Translations under genes and position numbers: made by a program
Notes under the pieces: model-generated
What the model was told of the DNA's origin: nothing
Seen by the model: only the letters and a program-made list of their open reading frames with translations
The model's database searches: none
In this document: positions 1 through 11,453 of the stretch, piece after piece
Layout of the letters: the number at the start of each line of letters is the position of its first letter
Position numbering within the stretch: position 1 is the first letter of the stretch
Source of the DNA: Adiantum capillus-veneris
Lineage: Eukaryota > Streptophyta > Polypodiopsida > Polypodiales > Pteridaceae
Assembly (NCBI GenBank): GCA_014529385.2
Contig: CM043966.1
Location: forward strand, 105,163,087-105,227,086
Length of the DNA: 64,000 nucleotides
Reading direction: 5' to 3'

Positions 1-12
1 CAATCAAATTTA

Positions 13-16
<4 letters not shown>

Positions 17-60
<44 letters not shown>
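17..60. repeat. (GA)n microsatellite
   Basis: Uninterrupted GA dinucleotide tract of about 22 units. It is the first of many GA/CT tracts in the window. No function is implied. Confidence 0.97.
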
Positions 61-63
<3 letters not shown>

Positions 64-344
64 GTAGATTATCCCTTCTTTTGGGAATCCGCTCGCCCGA
101 TTCTTAAAAAGCGCTCGCCAAAAATTGTTCGCCCAAAAATTGCACCCGAACCGTCGAGCCATTTTTTCCCTCTTTAGGAGGTTTTTCTCCCCGTGCATTG
201 TATATACGCCCATCACTCTGGGGCTATCTATCTTTCCAATGCACACTAAGTAACACACTCTCTATTGTGTGCCTTGAGCTTTCTTCGTCTTCTCCAAGCT
301 GTGTGCACTTCTCTGCAATCCCAATTCCAACAGTACGTCTGGAG
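61..344. other. Unassigned non-coding stretch before Copia fragment C1
   Basis: I see no supportable gene. A minus-strand open frame reaching into the GA tract is low-complexity (Ser-Leu repeats) and is not believable. The stretch could be the decayed leader or LTR of the Copia fragment that follows, but no PBS or TG...CA boundary is visible. Confidence 0.4.
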
Positions 345-1770
345 TTTGTGGAGTAGGCTCTGTTGAGAATGTTGCAAGTTTTGGTCGCAGGATTGCTGCT
401 ACTAGAGCTGTTTTGCCTATGACTGAGCTATCTCATTGGGATGTTAGAGATGTGCAAGCTCATGCATTAATTGCATTATTTGTGAAGCACACTATTACTC
501 CTCACATTCCCTCAACTAAATAAGCAAAAGGGGCTTGGGATATTCTGGCTGGTCTTTATGCAAATCACAATAAGGCTAAAAGCGCATTGCTGTGTAATGA
601 GTTGGAGTCGAAGATTATGCATGAGGAAGATGACATGGGCAGTTTTCTTGCTGGTATCAAGGATATTAATGAGCAACTCATTTTTGCATTAGAATTAATT
701 TATGACAGTTCTCTTGTGCAGATGCATTACCAGATTCTTATGAGACTTTTGCCAGTACTTGGAGACTTATGACCCAAAGAAATTATGATATTGTCAAGTT
801 TGATACATTATGCACATTGCTATTACAAGAGTCACTTTCAAGAAAGAACATGGATTAAAACGTGAAATTAAACATGACTTTCTTATTTCTCAAAGAAAAG
901 GTGGTAACAACAATGTAGCCACTTCTTACGGTTCTTTAGCAAGTGGCAAATCACTTGTTCCTAATGCTTCCGCTAGCAGCACTTTGTCTGGGAATTCTAG
1001 TGAAAAAGGCAATAAGAAGATGCATTGCCAATGATCACTTGATTAAGTAGTGTCCTAAATTGAAGGCAAAAGAGGCTAAGAAGAAAGAGGTTGGTTCCAC
1101 TACAAGTGTAGCGATTGTAGAATCTTCTATAAAAGGAGATTATGATGCTAATGTAGATGCGAAGTGGGAATTTAGTGCAAGTGCACTTATTCTCCTTCTA
1201 TCCATGATGCATGTATGTCAATTGCTACAGAGTCACATGTGTGGTACTTTGATAGTGGTTCTACAAAGCACATTACCTCACATCATAACTTGTTTACCTC
1301 TCTCGAGTCTGTCCTTCATGGGAAAACAATCACCTGTGCCACAATGCCTCTTATCCGGTCTAGGGATTTGGAAAGATTGTGTTGATTGTTGCGAATGCAA
1401 GTTCTTTCACACTTGTTGATGCACTGTATGTACCTGGGATCAAAAAGATCTTTTAACATGTATCTGCACTTTTTAGACTTAGTCTTGTTGTCAAATTTGT
1501 AGATGACAGATGTACAATTCATGATCTCACTTTGGTGATGAAATTGTTGCATAGGGAATTTTGTGCCATGGACTGTATAAGCTCACTTTGTATGACAAGT
1601 GTTGGTAGAATTTTTAAAATGCAATTGTAGATTCAAAGGCTATCTCATATGCAAAATTTTGGCATGCACATTTTGGGCATATGAGTTTTTCCAGTTTGTT
1701 GCATTTGCAAAAATCTGATACGATTGCTTCTTTGCCGCCTCTTGAAGCACTTGATGACAAATCTCACAAA
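345..1770 (+). pseudogene. Ty1/Copia gag to pre-integrase fragment (family C1)
   Basis: Decayed Copia polyprotein fragment. The gag (UBN2-type) part reads WDVRDVQAHALIALF, then after an in-frame TAA at 521-523 AWDILAGLYANHNKAKS and LLCNELESK with conserved spacing. The frame shifts near 770, and the next part (FDTLCTLLLQESLSRKNMD) is read in another frame up to about 1034. The aspartic-protease motif WYFDSGSTKHIT lies at 1242-1277, and a GAG-pre-integrase block, FWHAHFGHMSFSSLLHL, near 1658-1710. No integrase core, RT or RNase H follows, so the 3' part is missing. A second fragment of the same family lies on the minus strand at about 42.69-43.03 kb. Assignment to Copia rests on the protease and pre-integrase motifs and on domain order. 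Confidence 0.85.
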
Positions 1771-1775
1771 GGAGT

Positions 1776-2111
1776 GTGTGCCTCAGGTCGGCGTCATTGA
1801 TTGGGGAGTTGTGCTATGAGTGGGCATTGAGAAGTGAGCAACCACTCATTACAAACTTGACGGAGCACAAGCTATGCCCATCGAGGGCCCTTGAGTTTTT
1901 CAATCCAAAATTTGCTTGTCCATATACAAAAGCAAGTGATACATATGCAGTGGCTTTTTGCATTGAGAAATTATGTGATTGGTGCAAATATTTTTCAGAT
2001 CATTACAATGTTCCTTGGCAAAAGTGGAGGCAAGTAGACATAGGCATGATTGTCGATCTAGTGCACAAAAACTATTTGAAGGCACCACCCAAGAAAATGA
2101 AGACTATGTAG
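1776..2111 (+). CDS. Unrecognised 111-codon ORF
   Basis: An open frame directly downstream of the Copia fragment. The product is Cys/Lys-rich with a mixed, non-repetitive composition, including FFNPKFACPYTKASDTYAV and CDWCKYFSDHYNVPWQKW, and a basic C-terminus (KNYLKAPPKKMKTM). I do not recognise the family. The upstream Copia motifs are in other frames, so it is not a simple continuation. It could be a captured exon, the tail of a decayed element, or chance. The first ATG was taken only because it opens the frame; codons before it are also partly open. Confidence 0.3.
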   Translation: MCLRSASLIGELCYEWALRSEQPLITNLTEHKLCPSRALEFFNPKFACPYTKASDTYAVAFCIEKLCDWCKYFSDHYNVPWQKWRQVDIGMIVDLVHKNYLKAPPKKMKTM

Positions 2112-2199
2112 AATATGAGTGAGCATTTTGATATGTTGGAGCTCAACTTAGATGTGTGTCTACGGCTGCTAAGTGAGATAATGTCTAGAGGGGGCGGTT

Positions 2200-2370
2200 A
2201 CGGAGAGAGGCTTTTTTTTTCATCCCACCACCACTACTGTCCATTGCCGCCCCATGCCGCCCCTTAGCACCCATCACCACCACCACTACCAGCCTATCCA
2301 ACAATTGGTTGTTGGTGGTTCTAGCTTGCTGCCACCATGTGATGCCCCTACTCCTACCCCCACAGTCCAT

Positions 2371-2402
<32 letters not shown>

Positions 2403-2487
2403 TTAATCTCTCTCTCTCTCTCTCTCTCTCAAGCCCCTCCCCTCCCCAAAATCTCTCTCTGTCCCCCTTTGTTTCTCTCCCCATCTC

Positions 2488-2538
<51 letters not shown>

Positions 2539-2539
2539 A
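2200..2539. repeat. CT / poly-C low-complexity block, copy 1
   Basis: Contains a CCACCA-rich segment, an uninterrupted run of 31 C (2372-2402), CT tracts at about 2407-2430 and 2491-2537, and between them a C-rich spacer (AAGCCCCTCCCCTCCCC, then CCCCCTTTGTTTCTC). The same spacer and the same lead-in (CTCCTACxCCxCAGTCCATT) recur at 4940-5215 on the far side of the LINE. ORFs on both strands here translate only the repeats. Confidence 0.9.
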
Positions 2540-4808
2540 ACACTTGCTAAGATTGGATGCAATCAAAGACAAGGAAGTTTACTTGGAATGTTCACACACA
2601 TACAAAGCACTTGTTCAAAAGAAGAGGAGAAGGTGGGAAGTCAAAAAACAACTTCTTTTAGCTCAAGAGAAAGCACATGCATGTAGCAAGTTTTGGCAAA
2701 ATCTAAAAGGCAAGCGCGTTGAGAGCTTTGGTGACTTGACTCTTGAGGATATGTATATGCATTACAAGAATCTCTATGAGCAACCCAATGTTGATAAGAT
2801 GGAGTGTTGTAGCTCCCTTACGTTTATGTCTCCCTTCTTTACCGTTGAAGATGTATGCCACGCGCTTGAGAAACTTGCTACTCGCATGGCAGGTGACCTT
2901 CAAGGTGTCAAGGTTGAAATGATTAAATGGACAAGCAAGAAAACATGATATTGGATATGTGATATGTTTAACCTTGCACTTCAGTATGGCATGCCTCATG
3001 ATTGGAGTGCAAATTGGATCAAACCTTTGCACAAAAGAGGAGATGTAAACAATGTGAACAACTATCGCACTATAATGGTTGGTTCTTTGATGGCAAAGTT
3101 ATTTGGATGTATCATGGAGATGAAGATAAGTGAATGGGCTGAAAAGAATGGCAAACGTGCGCTTGGCCAAGCAGGTTTTCGAAAGCATCATAGCACTATT
3201 GATCACCTTGTCACTCTTCGAGTTCTTATGGAAGCGTCTCGATTGAAAGGAAAAAATTTGTATTGCTGCTTTGTGGATTTCAAGAAAGCTTTTGACATGG
3301 TACCGTGAGGAAATCTTTGGAGACGTATGCAAAGCCTTCAAGTGCCGAGAGAATTTATGCATGCAGTCTTTCGCATCTACCAAAAAGTGACATGTCGATT
3401 ACGTATGGGAGATGGAATTTTAGAATTTTTTGCAAGCACCATTGGTGTCAAACAAGGATGCCCACTTTCCCCAACCCTCTTTGGGCTACTCATTGATGAA
3501 TTGGAATGCATGGTTCTTGATTTTATGCAGGAAGAAGGCATAGAAGAGGTTAAGATCAGAAATGTGGTGATCATGCTTTTGCTTTATGCCGATGATGTAG
3601 CGCTCTTGGCACATATCTTAGAAGATGCACAAAAGCTTATGAGTATCTTGGAACGCTTTTGCCTACATAGTGGGCTGATCGTGAATGGATCCAAAACCAA
3701 AGTTATGCTTGTAAAGACCCTCAATGACAAAAATCCATGCATTGTATACAACAATGAGCAACTTGAAGTGGTAGATCACTTCAAGTACCTTGGCCTTGAG
3801 GTTCCATCCAATCATAAATGGAAGGATTGTGCAATGCGTCGCTTGGAAGCCGGAAAGAGGGCTTATTATACATTTGAGAACATGTGCAATACTGGAGAGA
3901 TCAAGTGTTGGGTTCTCAAAAAGTACCTCTTTGACACATTGGTGACACCGGTGCTTCTTTATGGAGTGGAGGTGTGGGGTGGAAGCATCAGGAAGTCTAC
4001 TTGGAAAGAGTTTGAGACTGTCCAAAAGCGTTTTCTCACCAACTTTCTCCAAGTCAAGACACAAGTACCCTACATGCTCTTACTTCTTGAGTCCGGATCG
4101 CTTCCCATTGAGGTCTTGGGCATGCAAAGGGTTGTGGAGTACATGCGTAAGACACAATGTAGCCCTTTGCATCGACTTCCTAGAATCGCATATGAAGCAA
4201 GTCAAAAGGTTCAAAAGACATGCAACAGAAAAATACGAAGTTCGGGGTGGATGCTTGACATCAAGAAATGGTTTGGAAGATGGGATGCATGTCACTTGGT
4301 CAAGGATGCATCGATTGACTCCCAATTTAATGAGGCCTTCTTACAACGCCAATGTATCACGGCTTGGGAGAAATCCAAAGGTTCTCGCTTCAGCCATTAC
4401 ACCACACACGTTGCCCCAAACTACAAATCTCTCTTCTTCTCCGAACGAGGTAACCAAACCCATCCCTACATCCTTGAGCCCATCCCATTGAGTGCGATCC
4501 GCACCATTGCCTCCATTCGTCTTAGCTCCCATTCTCTACGCTGTGAGACAGGACGTTGGGGCACTGGCGAGGAGTGTCATCGACTTTGCACCTTATGACC
4601 TCGTCAAGTGCGAGAGAGTGAGTACCACACACTACTTGAGTGCTTAGCTTTTGACCACATTAGGTCCTCTTTTCCCCATATATTCAGCCATGAGCTCTCC
4701 CTACATACCTTCCTCTCCCAACCACGATGTGGACTCTCTATTGCGACACTCATTTCAACCATTTTTGAGCATCGAGAGTCACTTATGACATCCACTCACA
4801 CCACGTGA
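2540..4808 (+). pseudogene. Non-LTR retrotransposon (LINE) reverse transcriptase, 5'-truncated
   Basis: One continuous reading frame from the edge of the CT block to 4808, broken only by TGA codons at 2946-2948, 3306-3308 and 4596-4598. All LINE-type RT motifs are readable: NNYRTIMVGS (finger), GFRKHHSTIDHLVTLR, FVDFKKAFDMVP at about 3270, GVKQGCPLSPTLFGLLIDE near 3444 and the catalytic YADDVALLA at 3584-3610, then NGSKTKVM and a thumb region. After the third TGA the frame continues into a Cys/His tail with SEYHTLLEC, consistent with the zinc-binding C-terminus of plant LINEs. The endonuclease domain and ORF1 are absent, which is ordinary 5' truncation. There is no poly-A tail; the 3' end meets another CT tract. 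Each TGA is explained by CGA-to-TGA decay. Confidence 0.93.
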
Positions 4809-4861
4809 CATGTTCATTTGGTCCCATAGGTCATATTTGACCTCGAAGGACGATAATAGAA

Positions 4862-5101
4862 AACTCTCTCTCTCTCTCTCTCTGCCCCCCCCCCCCCCCT
4901 CTCACTCTTTATCTCCATCTTGCTAACAGAAACTTGAAACATGTGCCGCTCCTACTCCTACCACCACAGTCCATTGCTGCCTCTCCCTCCAGTAGAGTAG
5001 TCCCCCCCCCCCAATCTCTCTCTCTCTCTCTCTCTCTCTCCCTCCCCCAAGCCCCTCCCCTCCCCAAACTCTCTCTCCGCCCCCCTTTGTTTCTCTCCCC
5101 A

Positions 5102-5156
<55 letters not shown>

Positions 5157-5210
5157 CCCCTCCCCTCCCCAAACTATCTCTCCGTCCCCCTTTGTTTATC
5201 TCTCCATCTC

Positions 5211-5267
<57 letters not shown>

Positions 5268-5318
5268 TCTCCTCACACTCTTTATCTCTATTTTTCTCGG
5301 AGAAACTTGAATTATAGA

Positions 5319-5393
<75 letters not shown>

Positions 5394-5492
5394 CCTCTTG
5401 AATAACAAGTCTCGAGTTCAACTCCTTGTCGGCTAGATCTTTAAGGTCTCTTGGGATAGTTTCCTACGACGTTACAACTCTCTTATTCTTCT

Positions 5493-5551
<59 letters not shown>

Positions 5552-5630
5552 TAAGAGAAACTTGAATTACAGTTCACAAGACTCTCTCCCTTCCCATTTC
5601 TCTTCTTTCCTCCTCTCTCCATGTCTCCCT

Positions 5631-5675
<45 letters not shown>

Positions 5676-5679
5676 GTCC

Positions 5680-5752
<73 letters not shown>

Positions 5753-5810
5753 CCCCCCCTTCCTTCCTCACTCTCTTTATCTCCATTCTGCTAATAGATA
5801 CTTGAATTGT

Positions 5811-5881
<71 letters not shown>

Positions 5882-5922
5882 TTGACTTTCTCTCTCCCCC
5901 ACCTTTCTCTGCCCCCACCCTT

Positions 5923-6004
<82 letters not shown>
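4862..6004. repeat. Compound (CT)n / poly-C cluster
   Basis: About ten CT tracts (for example 5107-5152, 5326-5391, 5683-5749, 5813-5878, 5926-6004), with C runs at 4884-4899, 5003-5012 and 5750-5758. They are separated by recurring spacers: the C-rich spacer seen at 2430-2490 occurs again at about 5049-5105 and 5154-5215, and GAGAAACTTGAATTA-like spacers recur near 5300 and 5560, with related forms near 4930 and 5795. The spacers show the cluster grew by block duplication as well as by slippage. Overlapping Ser-Leu or Arg-Glu ORFs are rejected as artefacts. Confidence 0.93.
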
Positions 6005-6007
<3 letters not shown>

Positions 6008-6144
6008 CTAGCTTAAACGTGAATTCTAGACCACAAGACAATAGTACAAAAAGTCAATATGTGGTCAACTCAAGACATTCTCATCATTTCCACATCTCAA
6101 ATAGAATAAGACAGCCCAAAAATGCAGAATTCTTACAACAGCCT

Positions 6145-9100
6145 TTTCGTCGGAAAACGCCAATTTTGTTGTAAGAGGGTCCAGTCAAAAACTCTTTCTT
6201 ATTTTATAAGTACTGATGTATATACATATTATAAAATCTCAACACACCAATATGAAGTCATTCGGACTTAAGAATCTTCAAATTTATGTTCGAAATAAAA
6301 AAACGTAGTTTTCGCTGAAAAATGCTAATTCTTGAGTAAATTGATCGATTAATAAATTTTTAACATGTTTGGTGAATATTGATGTATATACATAGTACAA
6401 TGTCTCTACACACCAAATATGAAGCTATTCGGACAACATAATCTCCTGTTTTGGGACCGAATAAAAAATTTGTCGTTTTCGTCGAAAAACATCAATCTTG
6501 TTGTAAGAGGGTCCAGTCAAAAGTTCCTTTTTGTTTGATGTGTGATGATGTATATACATATCATAAAATCTCAACACACCAAATGTGGAGCCATTTGGAC
6601 TTAAGAATCTTCAAATTTATGTCTGAAATCAAAATGCGTAGTTTTTGCTGAAAAACGCTAATTCCCGAGTAAATTGATCGATTCATAAATTTTTTACATG
6701 TTTGGTGAATACTGATGTATATACATAGAACATTGTCTCTGTACACCAAATATGAAGCCATTCGGACAACAGAATCTCTTGTTTTGGGACCGAATAAAAA
6801 ATTCGTCATTTTTGTTGAAAAACGCGAATCTTGTTGCAAGAGGATCCAATCAGAAGCTCTTTCTTGTTTGATGTGTGATGATGTATATATATATCATAAA
6901 ATCTCAACACACCAAATATGAAGCCATTCGGACTTAAGAATCTTCAAATTTATATCCGAAACCAAAAAACGTAGTTTTCGTGAAAAAACACTAATTCCTG
7001 AGTAAATTGATTGATTCATAAGTTTTTAACATGCTTGGTGAATGTTGATGCATATACATAGTACAATGTCTTTGTACACCAAATATGAAACCATTCGGAC
7101 AACAAAATCTCCTGTTTTGGGACCAAATCAGAAATCTGTTATTTTCGTCAAAAAATGTCAATCTTCTTGTAAGAGGGTCTAATCAAAAGCTCTTTCTTGT
7201 TTTATGTGTGCTGATGTAAATACATATTATAAAATTTGAACACACCAAATAAGAAGCCATTTGGACTTAAGAATCTTCAAATTTATGCTCGAAACTAAAA
7301 AACGTAGTTTTCTTTGAAAAACGCTAACTCCTGAGTTTATTGATCGAGTCATAAGTTTCTAACATGTTTGGTGGATACAGATGTATATACATAGTACAAT
7401 GAAATCTTAACACACCAAATATGAAGCCATTCGGACAACATAATCTCCTGTTTTGGGGCCGAATCAAAAATCCATTATTTTCATCGAAAAAAGTTAATTT
7501 TGTTGTAAGAGGGTCGAGTCAAAAGCTCTTTCTTGTTTTATGTGTGCTGATGTAGATACATATTATAAAATCTCAACACACAAAATATGAAGCCATTCGG
7601 ACTTAAGAATCTTCAAATTCATGTTCGAAATCAAAAAACATAGTTTTCGCTGAAAATCGCTAATTCCTGAGTAAATTGATTGATTCACAAATTTTTAACA
7701 TGTTTAGTGAATACTGATGTATATACATAGTACAATGTCTTTGCACACCAAATATGAAGCCATTCGGACAACAGAATATCCTATTTTGGAACCGCATAGA
7801 AAATCCCTTGTTTTCATCCAAAAATGTCAATCTTGTTGTAAGAGGGTTCAGTCAAAAGCTCTTTCTTGTTTTATGTGTGTTGATGTATATACATATTATA
7901 AAATCTCAACACACCAAATATGAAGCCATTCGGACTTAAGAATCTTCAAATTTACGTCCGAAACCAAAAATCGTAGTTTTCGTTGAAAAACGCTAATCCC
8001 TGAGTAAATTGATCGATTCATAAGTTTTTAAACATGTTTGGTGAATATTGATGTATATACATAGTACAATGTCTCTACATACTATATATGAAGCCATTTG
8101 GACAACAGAATCTCTTGTTTTGGGACCGAATAAAAAATCTGTCGTTTTCACCGAAAAACATCAATCTTGTTGTAAGAGGGTCCAGTCAGAAGCTCTTTCT
8201 TGTTTGATGTGTGATGATGTATATACATATCATAAAATCTCAACACACCAAATATGGAGCCATTCGGACTTAAGAATCTTCAAATTTATGTCCGAAACTA
8301 AAAAGTGTAGTACTACGGATCCGACCATGTCAATCCTAATGCTGCAGCGGACCCTGATCTGCTCTACGACGCCTCTCCCGAGGATTACTTCCTCTTTATC
8401 TGGGGTCTGCGTTACAATCGATCGTCGATAGTGAACCTGATGGGGAACACGACGAGTGAGCTTTTGCTGAAAAATGCTAATTCCTGAGTAAATTGATCGA
8501 TTTATAAATTTTTAATATGTTTGGTGAATACTGATGTATATACATAGTACATTGTCTCTGTACACCAAATATAAAGCCATTCGGACAACAGAATCTCTTG
8601 TTTTGGGACCGAATAAAAAATCCATCATTTTTGTCGAAAAACGCCAATCTTGTTGCAAGAAGGTCCAATCAGAAGCTCCTTGTTGTTTGATGTGTGATGA
8701 TGTTATATACATATCATAAAATCTCAACACACCAAATATGAAGCCATTCGGACTTAAGAATCTTCAAATTTAAGTCCGTAACCAAAAAACGTAGTTTTCG
8801 TGAAAAAACACTGATTCTTGAGTAAATTGATTGGTTCATAAGTTTTTAAACATGTTTGGTGAACACTGATGTATATACATAGTAGAATGTCTCTGTACAC
8901 CAAATATGAAGCTATTCAAACAACAAAATCTCCTGTTTTGGGGCCGAATAAAAAATCTGTTATTTTCGTCAAAAAATGCCAATCTTCTTGTAAGAGGGTC
9001 TAATCAAAAGCTCTTTCTTGTTTTATGTGTGTTGATGTAAATACATATTATAAAATCTCAACACACCAAATAAGAAGCCATTCGGACTTAAGAATCTTCA

Positions 9101-10359
9101 AATTTATGCTCGAAACTAAAAAACGTAGTTTTCTCTGAAAAACGCAAACTCTTGAGTAAATTGATCGAGTCATAAGTTTCTAACATGTTTGGTGGATACA
9201 GATGTATATACATAGTACAATGAAATCTTAACACACCAAATATGAATCCATTCAAACAACAGAATCTCCTATTTTGGGACCGAATAAGAAATCCATCGTT
9301 TTCGTTGAAAAACGTGAATTTTGTTGTAAGAGGGTCCAGTCAAAAGCTCTTTCTTGTTTTATGTGTGCTGATGTATTTACATATTATAAAATCTCAACAC
9401 ACTAAATATGAAGCCATTCGAACTTAAGAATCTTCAAATTTATGTCCGAAACAAAAACGTAGTTTCCATTGATTTCTAAGTAAATTGATTGATTCATAAA
9501 GTTTTTAACATGTTTAGTGAATACTGATCTATATACATAGTACAATGTCTCTACACACCAAATATGAAGCCATTCGGACAGTGAGATCTCTTGTTTCGGG
9601 GCTGAATCAGAAATTCGTCGTTTTCATCAAAAAACGCCAAACTTGTTGTAAGGGGGTCCAATCAAAACTTCTTTCTTGTTTGATGTGTGCTGATGTATAT
9701 AAATATTATAAAATCTCAACACACCAAATATAAAGCCATTCGGACTTAAGAATCTTCAAATTTATGTCCGAAACCAAAAAACATAGTTTTCGTTGTGCTG
9801 AAAAATGCTAATTCTTGAGTAAATTGATTGATTCATAAGTTTTTAACATGTTTGGTGAATACTGATCTATAAACATAGTACAATTCTTTGCACACCAAAT
9901 ATGAAGCCATTCCGACAACAAAATCTCCTGTTTTGGAACCGAATAAAAAATCGGTCGTTTTCATTGAAAAACGCCAATCTTGTTGTAAGAGGGTCCGGTT
10001 AGAAGCTCTTTCTTGTTTGATGTGTGATGATGTATACATATATTATAAAATCTCAACACACCAAATGTGAAGCCATTTGGACTTAAAAGAATCTTCAAAT
10101 TTATGTCCGAAACCAAAAAACGCTAATTTCTAAGTAAATTCATCGATTTATAAGTGTTTAACATGTTTGGTGAATACTGATGTATATACATAGTACAATG
10201 TCTCTGCACACCAAATATGAAGCCATTCGGACAACAGAATCTCCCGTTTTGGGGCCGAATAAAAAATCCATCGTTTTCATTGAAAAACGCCAATCTTGTT
10301 GTAAGAGGGTCCAGTCAGAAGCTCTTTCTTGTTTGATGTGTGATGATGTATATACATAT

Positions 10360-10361
<2 letters not shown>
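6145..10361 (+). repeat. Dimeric satellite array, ~333-bp unit of 166 + 167 bp monomers
   Basis: The phrase ACTTAAGAATCTTCAAATTT or close variants starts at 6266, 6599, 6932, 7265, 7601, 7934, 8268, 8752, 9086, 9422, 9744 and 10081. The spacing is 322-337 bp, except 484 where a 150-bp insert sits. Each unit holds two diverged monomers. Both start near GATGTATATACATA and share AATATGAAGCCATTCGGAC; type A then continues to a TTTTGGGACCGAAT block, and type B to ACTTAAGAATC. Example monomer starts are 6381 (A), 6547 (B) and 6714 (A). Variants shared at +5 units (for example near 7372 and 9192) show a higher-order period of about 1.67 kb. The array begins mid-unit after a CT cluster and ends mid-unit directly in a GA tract. 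Monomer length and dimer organisation resemble centromeric or heterochromatic satellites, but location cannot be read from sequence alone. Confidence 0.95.
8311..8460 (+). pseudogene. Subtilisin-like protease (subtilase) exon fragment inserted in the satellite
   Basis: A 150-bp segment, richer in GC than its surroundings, interrupts one satellite unit. Unit spacing here is 484 instead of about 334, matching the insert length. Read from 8311 it is open for exactly 50 codons, including GSDHVNPNAAADPDLLYDAS, PEDYFLFIWGLRYN and RSSIVNLMGNTTSE. This resembles the region after the catalytic Ser of plant S8 subtilases, where the family pattern is G-x-G-H-V-N-P...A-x-D-P-G-L-V-Y-D followed by D-Y-x-x-F-L-C. 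Differences from that pattern (G to D, V to L, C to I/W changes) suggest decay. It is too short to encode a domain. Assignment is from remembered family motifs. Confidence 0.8.
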
Positions 10362-10407
<46 letters not shown>

Positions 10408-10489
10408 AGGGAGAGGGAGTTAGAGAGAGAGTGATAAGGAAAGAGTCTCAGAGAGTGGTAGTGAGGGAGAGGGAGGGGGAGAGGGAGGT

Positions 10490-10534
<45 letters not shown>

Positions 10535-10611
10535 GGGTGAAAGGTAGAGAGAGGGAGGAAGAAAGAGACAGATGGAGAAGTAGGAGAGAGAGAGAGAGAG
10601 AGAGAGACGGG
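10362..10611. repeat. (GA)n cluster at the right edge of the satellite
   Basis: GA tracts at about 10363-10395, 10495-10530 and 10583-10607 with GA-rich imperfect sequence between. The left edge of the satellite is flanked by CT, so the array lies between dinucleotide tracts of opposite strand orientation. Confidence 0.92.
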
Positions 10612-10654
10612 CAGGAAGGGAAGGACAGGGTGCTCAGCGAAGGGGACGAATTAA

Positions 10655-10934
10655 GAAAGGATGTCTTGGTGTGTCCAACATCTCCATTCACAAGGAGAGA
10701 TTGAAGTTGGATAAATTCATTATGCCAAGGATTTGTATGTATACAAAGGCCATATACATTACTTGCACAAACACCACATTGTACCACATGGATTGCCCAA
10801 TGTGGTTTGCAAAGATGCTATACATGCAATATGTTTTAAATGAGTTGGTGGACTTCAGCACAACAGGGAACCCAACACGGCCATAGTGGATATCCGTAGA
10901 ATAGTGAGACGGTAACAATGTCAAGGGAAGAGCT
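10655..10934 (+). other. Conserved 280-bp segment upstream of the C2 LTR (copy A)
   Basis: Nearly the same sequence precedes the C2 LTR in copy B (43538-43815), including GGATGTCTTGGTGTGTCC and an open stretch reading SxIPIHKExLKLDKFI in both. I do not recognise the product. It ends in a purine-rich GGGAAGAGCT just before the LTR. Either it is the 3' end of another C2 element sharing this LTR, or it is flanking DNA duplicated together with C2. Confidence 0.6.
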
Positions 10935-11403
10935 TGTTAGAGTTCATATTCTTGTCTAGTGGTAGCTCTAGTATCTCCCAGGAGGAAATTAGGGAGTGGG
11001 GACTGTTTTGTGGTTATGCCCGACCGTATTTGAGGTAGACGTACCTGTTCTTAGCAATGCACTCCACAATGTTTCTCACTCGATAGACTGGCATGAGGCG
11101 GGATCCTTGTTCCTAGGGTTTCCTGGGGTCAAAGTCTCAAGTGATCTGCAGTTCTGCTACTAAATATGTGTGTTAGGTCACTTTTAGTGAGTTTACATAT
11201 ATATTTGCATTTATTAGCCATTTATCAAGATCGTGGGGTTTTGTAATAAGTAGGGTCCTATATGCAACCCCTTCCCTTGTACTTTTGGAACGTTTTGTGA
11301 TCATTGTAGAGCTTCATTGTTTGGGCACTCTGTCTCTCTATAGCATTTTTTCTTGCTAGTGTTTTGTGTGCGGCATCACCTCTCTCTAGCATTTTCTATT
11401 TAC

Positions 11404-11453
<50 letters not shown>

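Noticed and set aside
2946-4598. UGA recoding (selenocysteine or readthrough) in the LINE
   Set aside because: No structural element is evident, and CGA-to-TGA decay explains all three codons in a dead copy.
4934-6041. Long ORFs on both strands rich in Ser-Leu or Arg-Glu
   Set aside because: They are translations of CT/GA dinucleotide tracts, with no other sequence support.
7970-8000. CENP-B-box-like string TTCGTTGAAAAACG in the satellite
   Set aside because: It matches the first seven bases of the mammalian consensus, but spacing in the second half is off by one and most units differ. Plants are not known to use that box.
6451-10362. Recurrent 60-127 codon ORFs in the satellite, with shared words such as HTKYEAIRT and CLMCDDVYTY
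   Set aside because: The unit of ~333 bp is divisible by three, so any open frame recurs in every unit. Frames break by indels in many units and no start or domain is conserved as protein.
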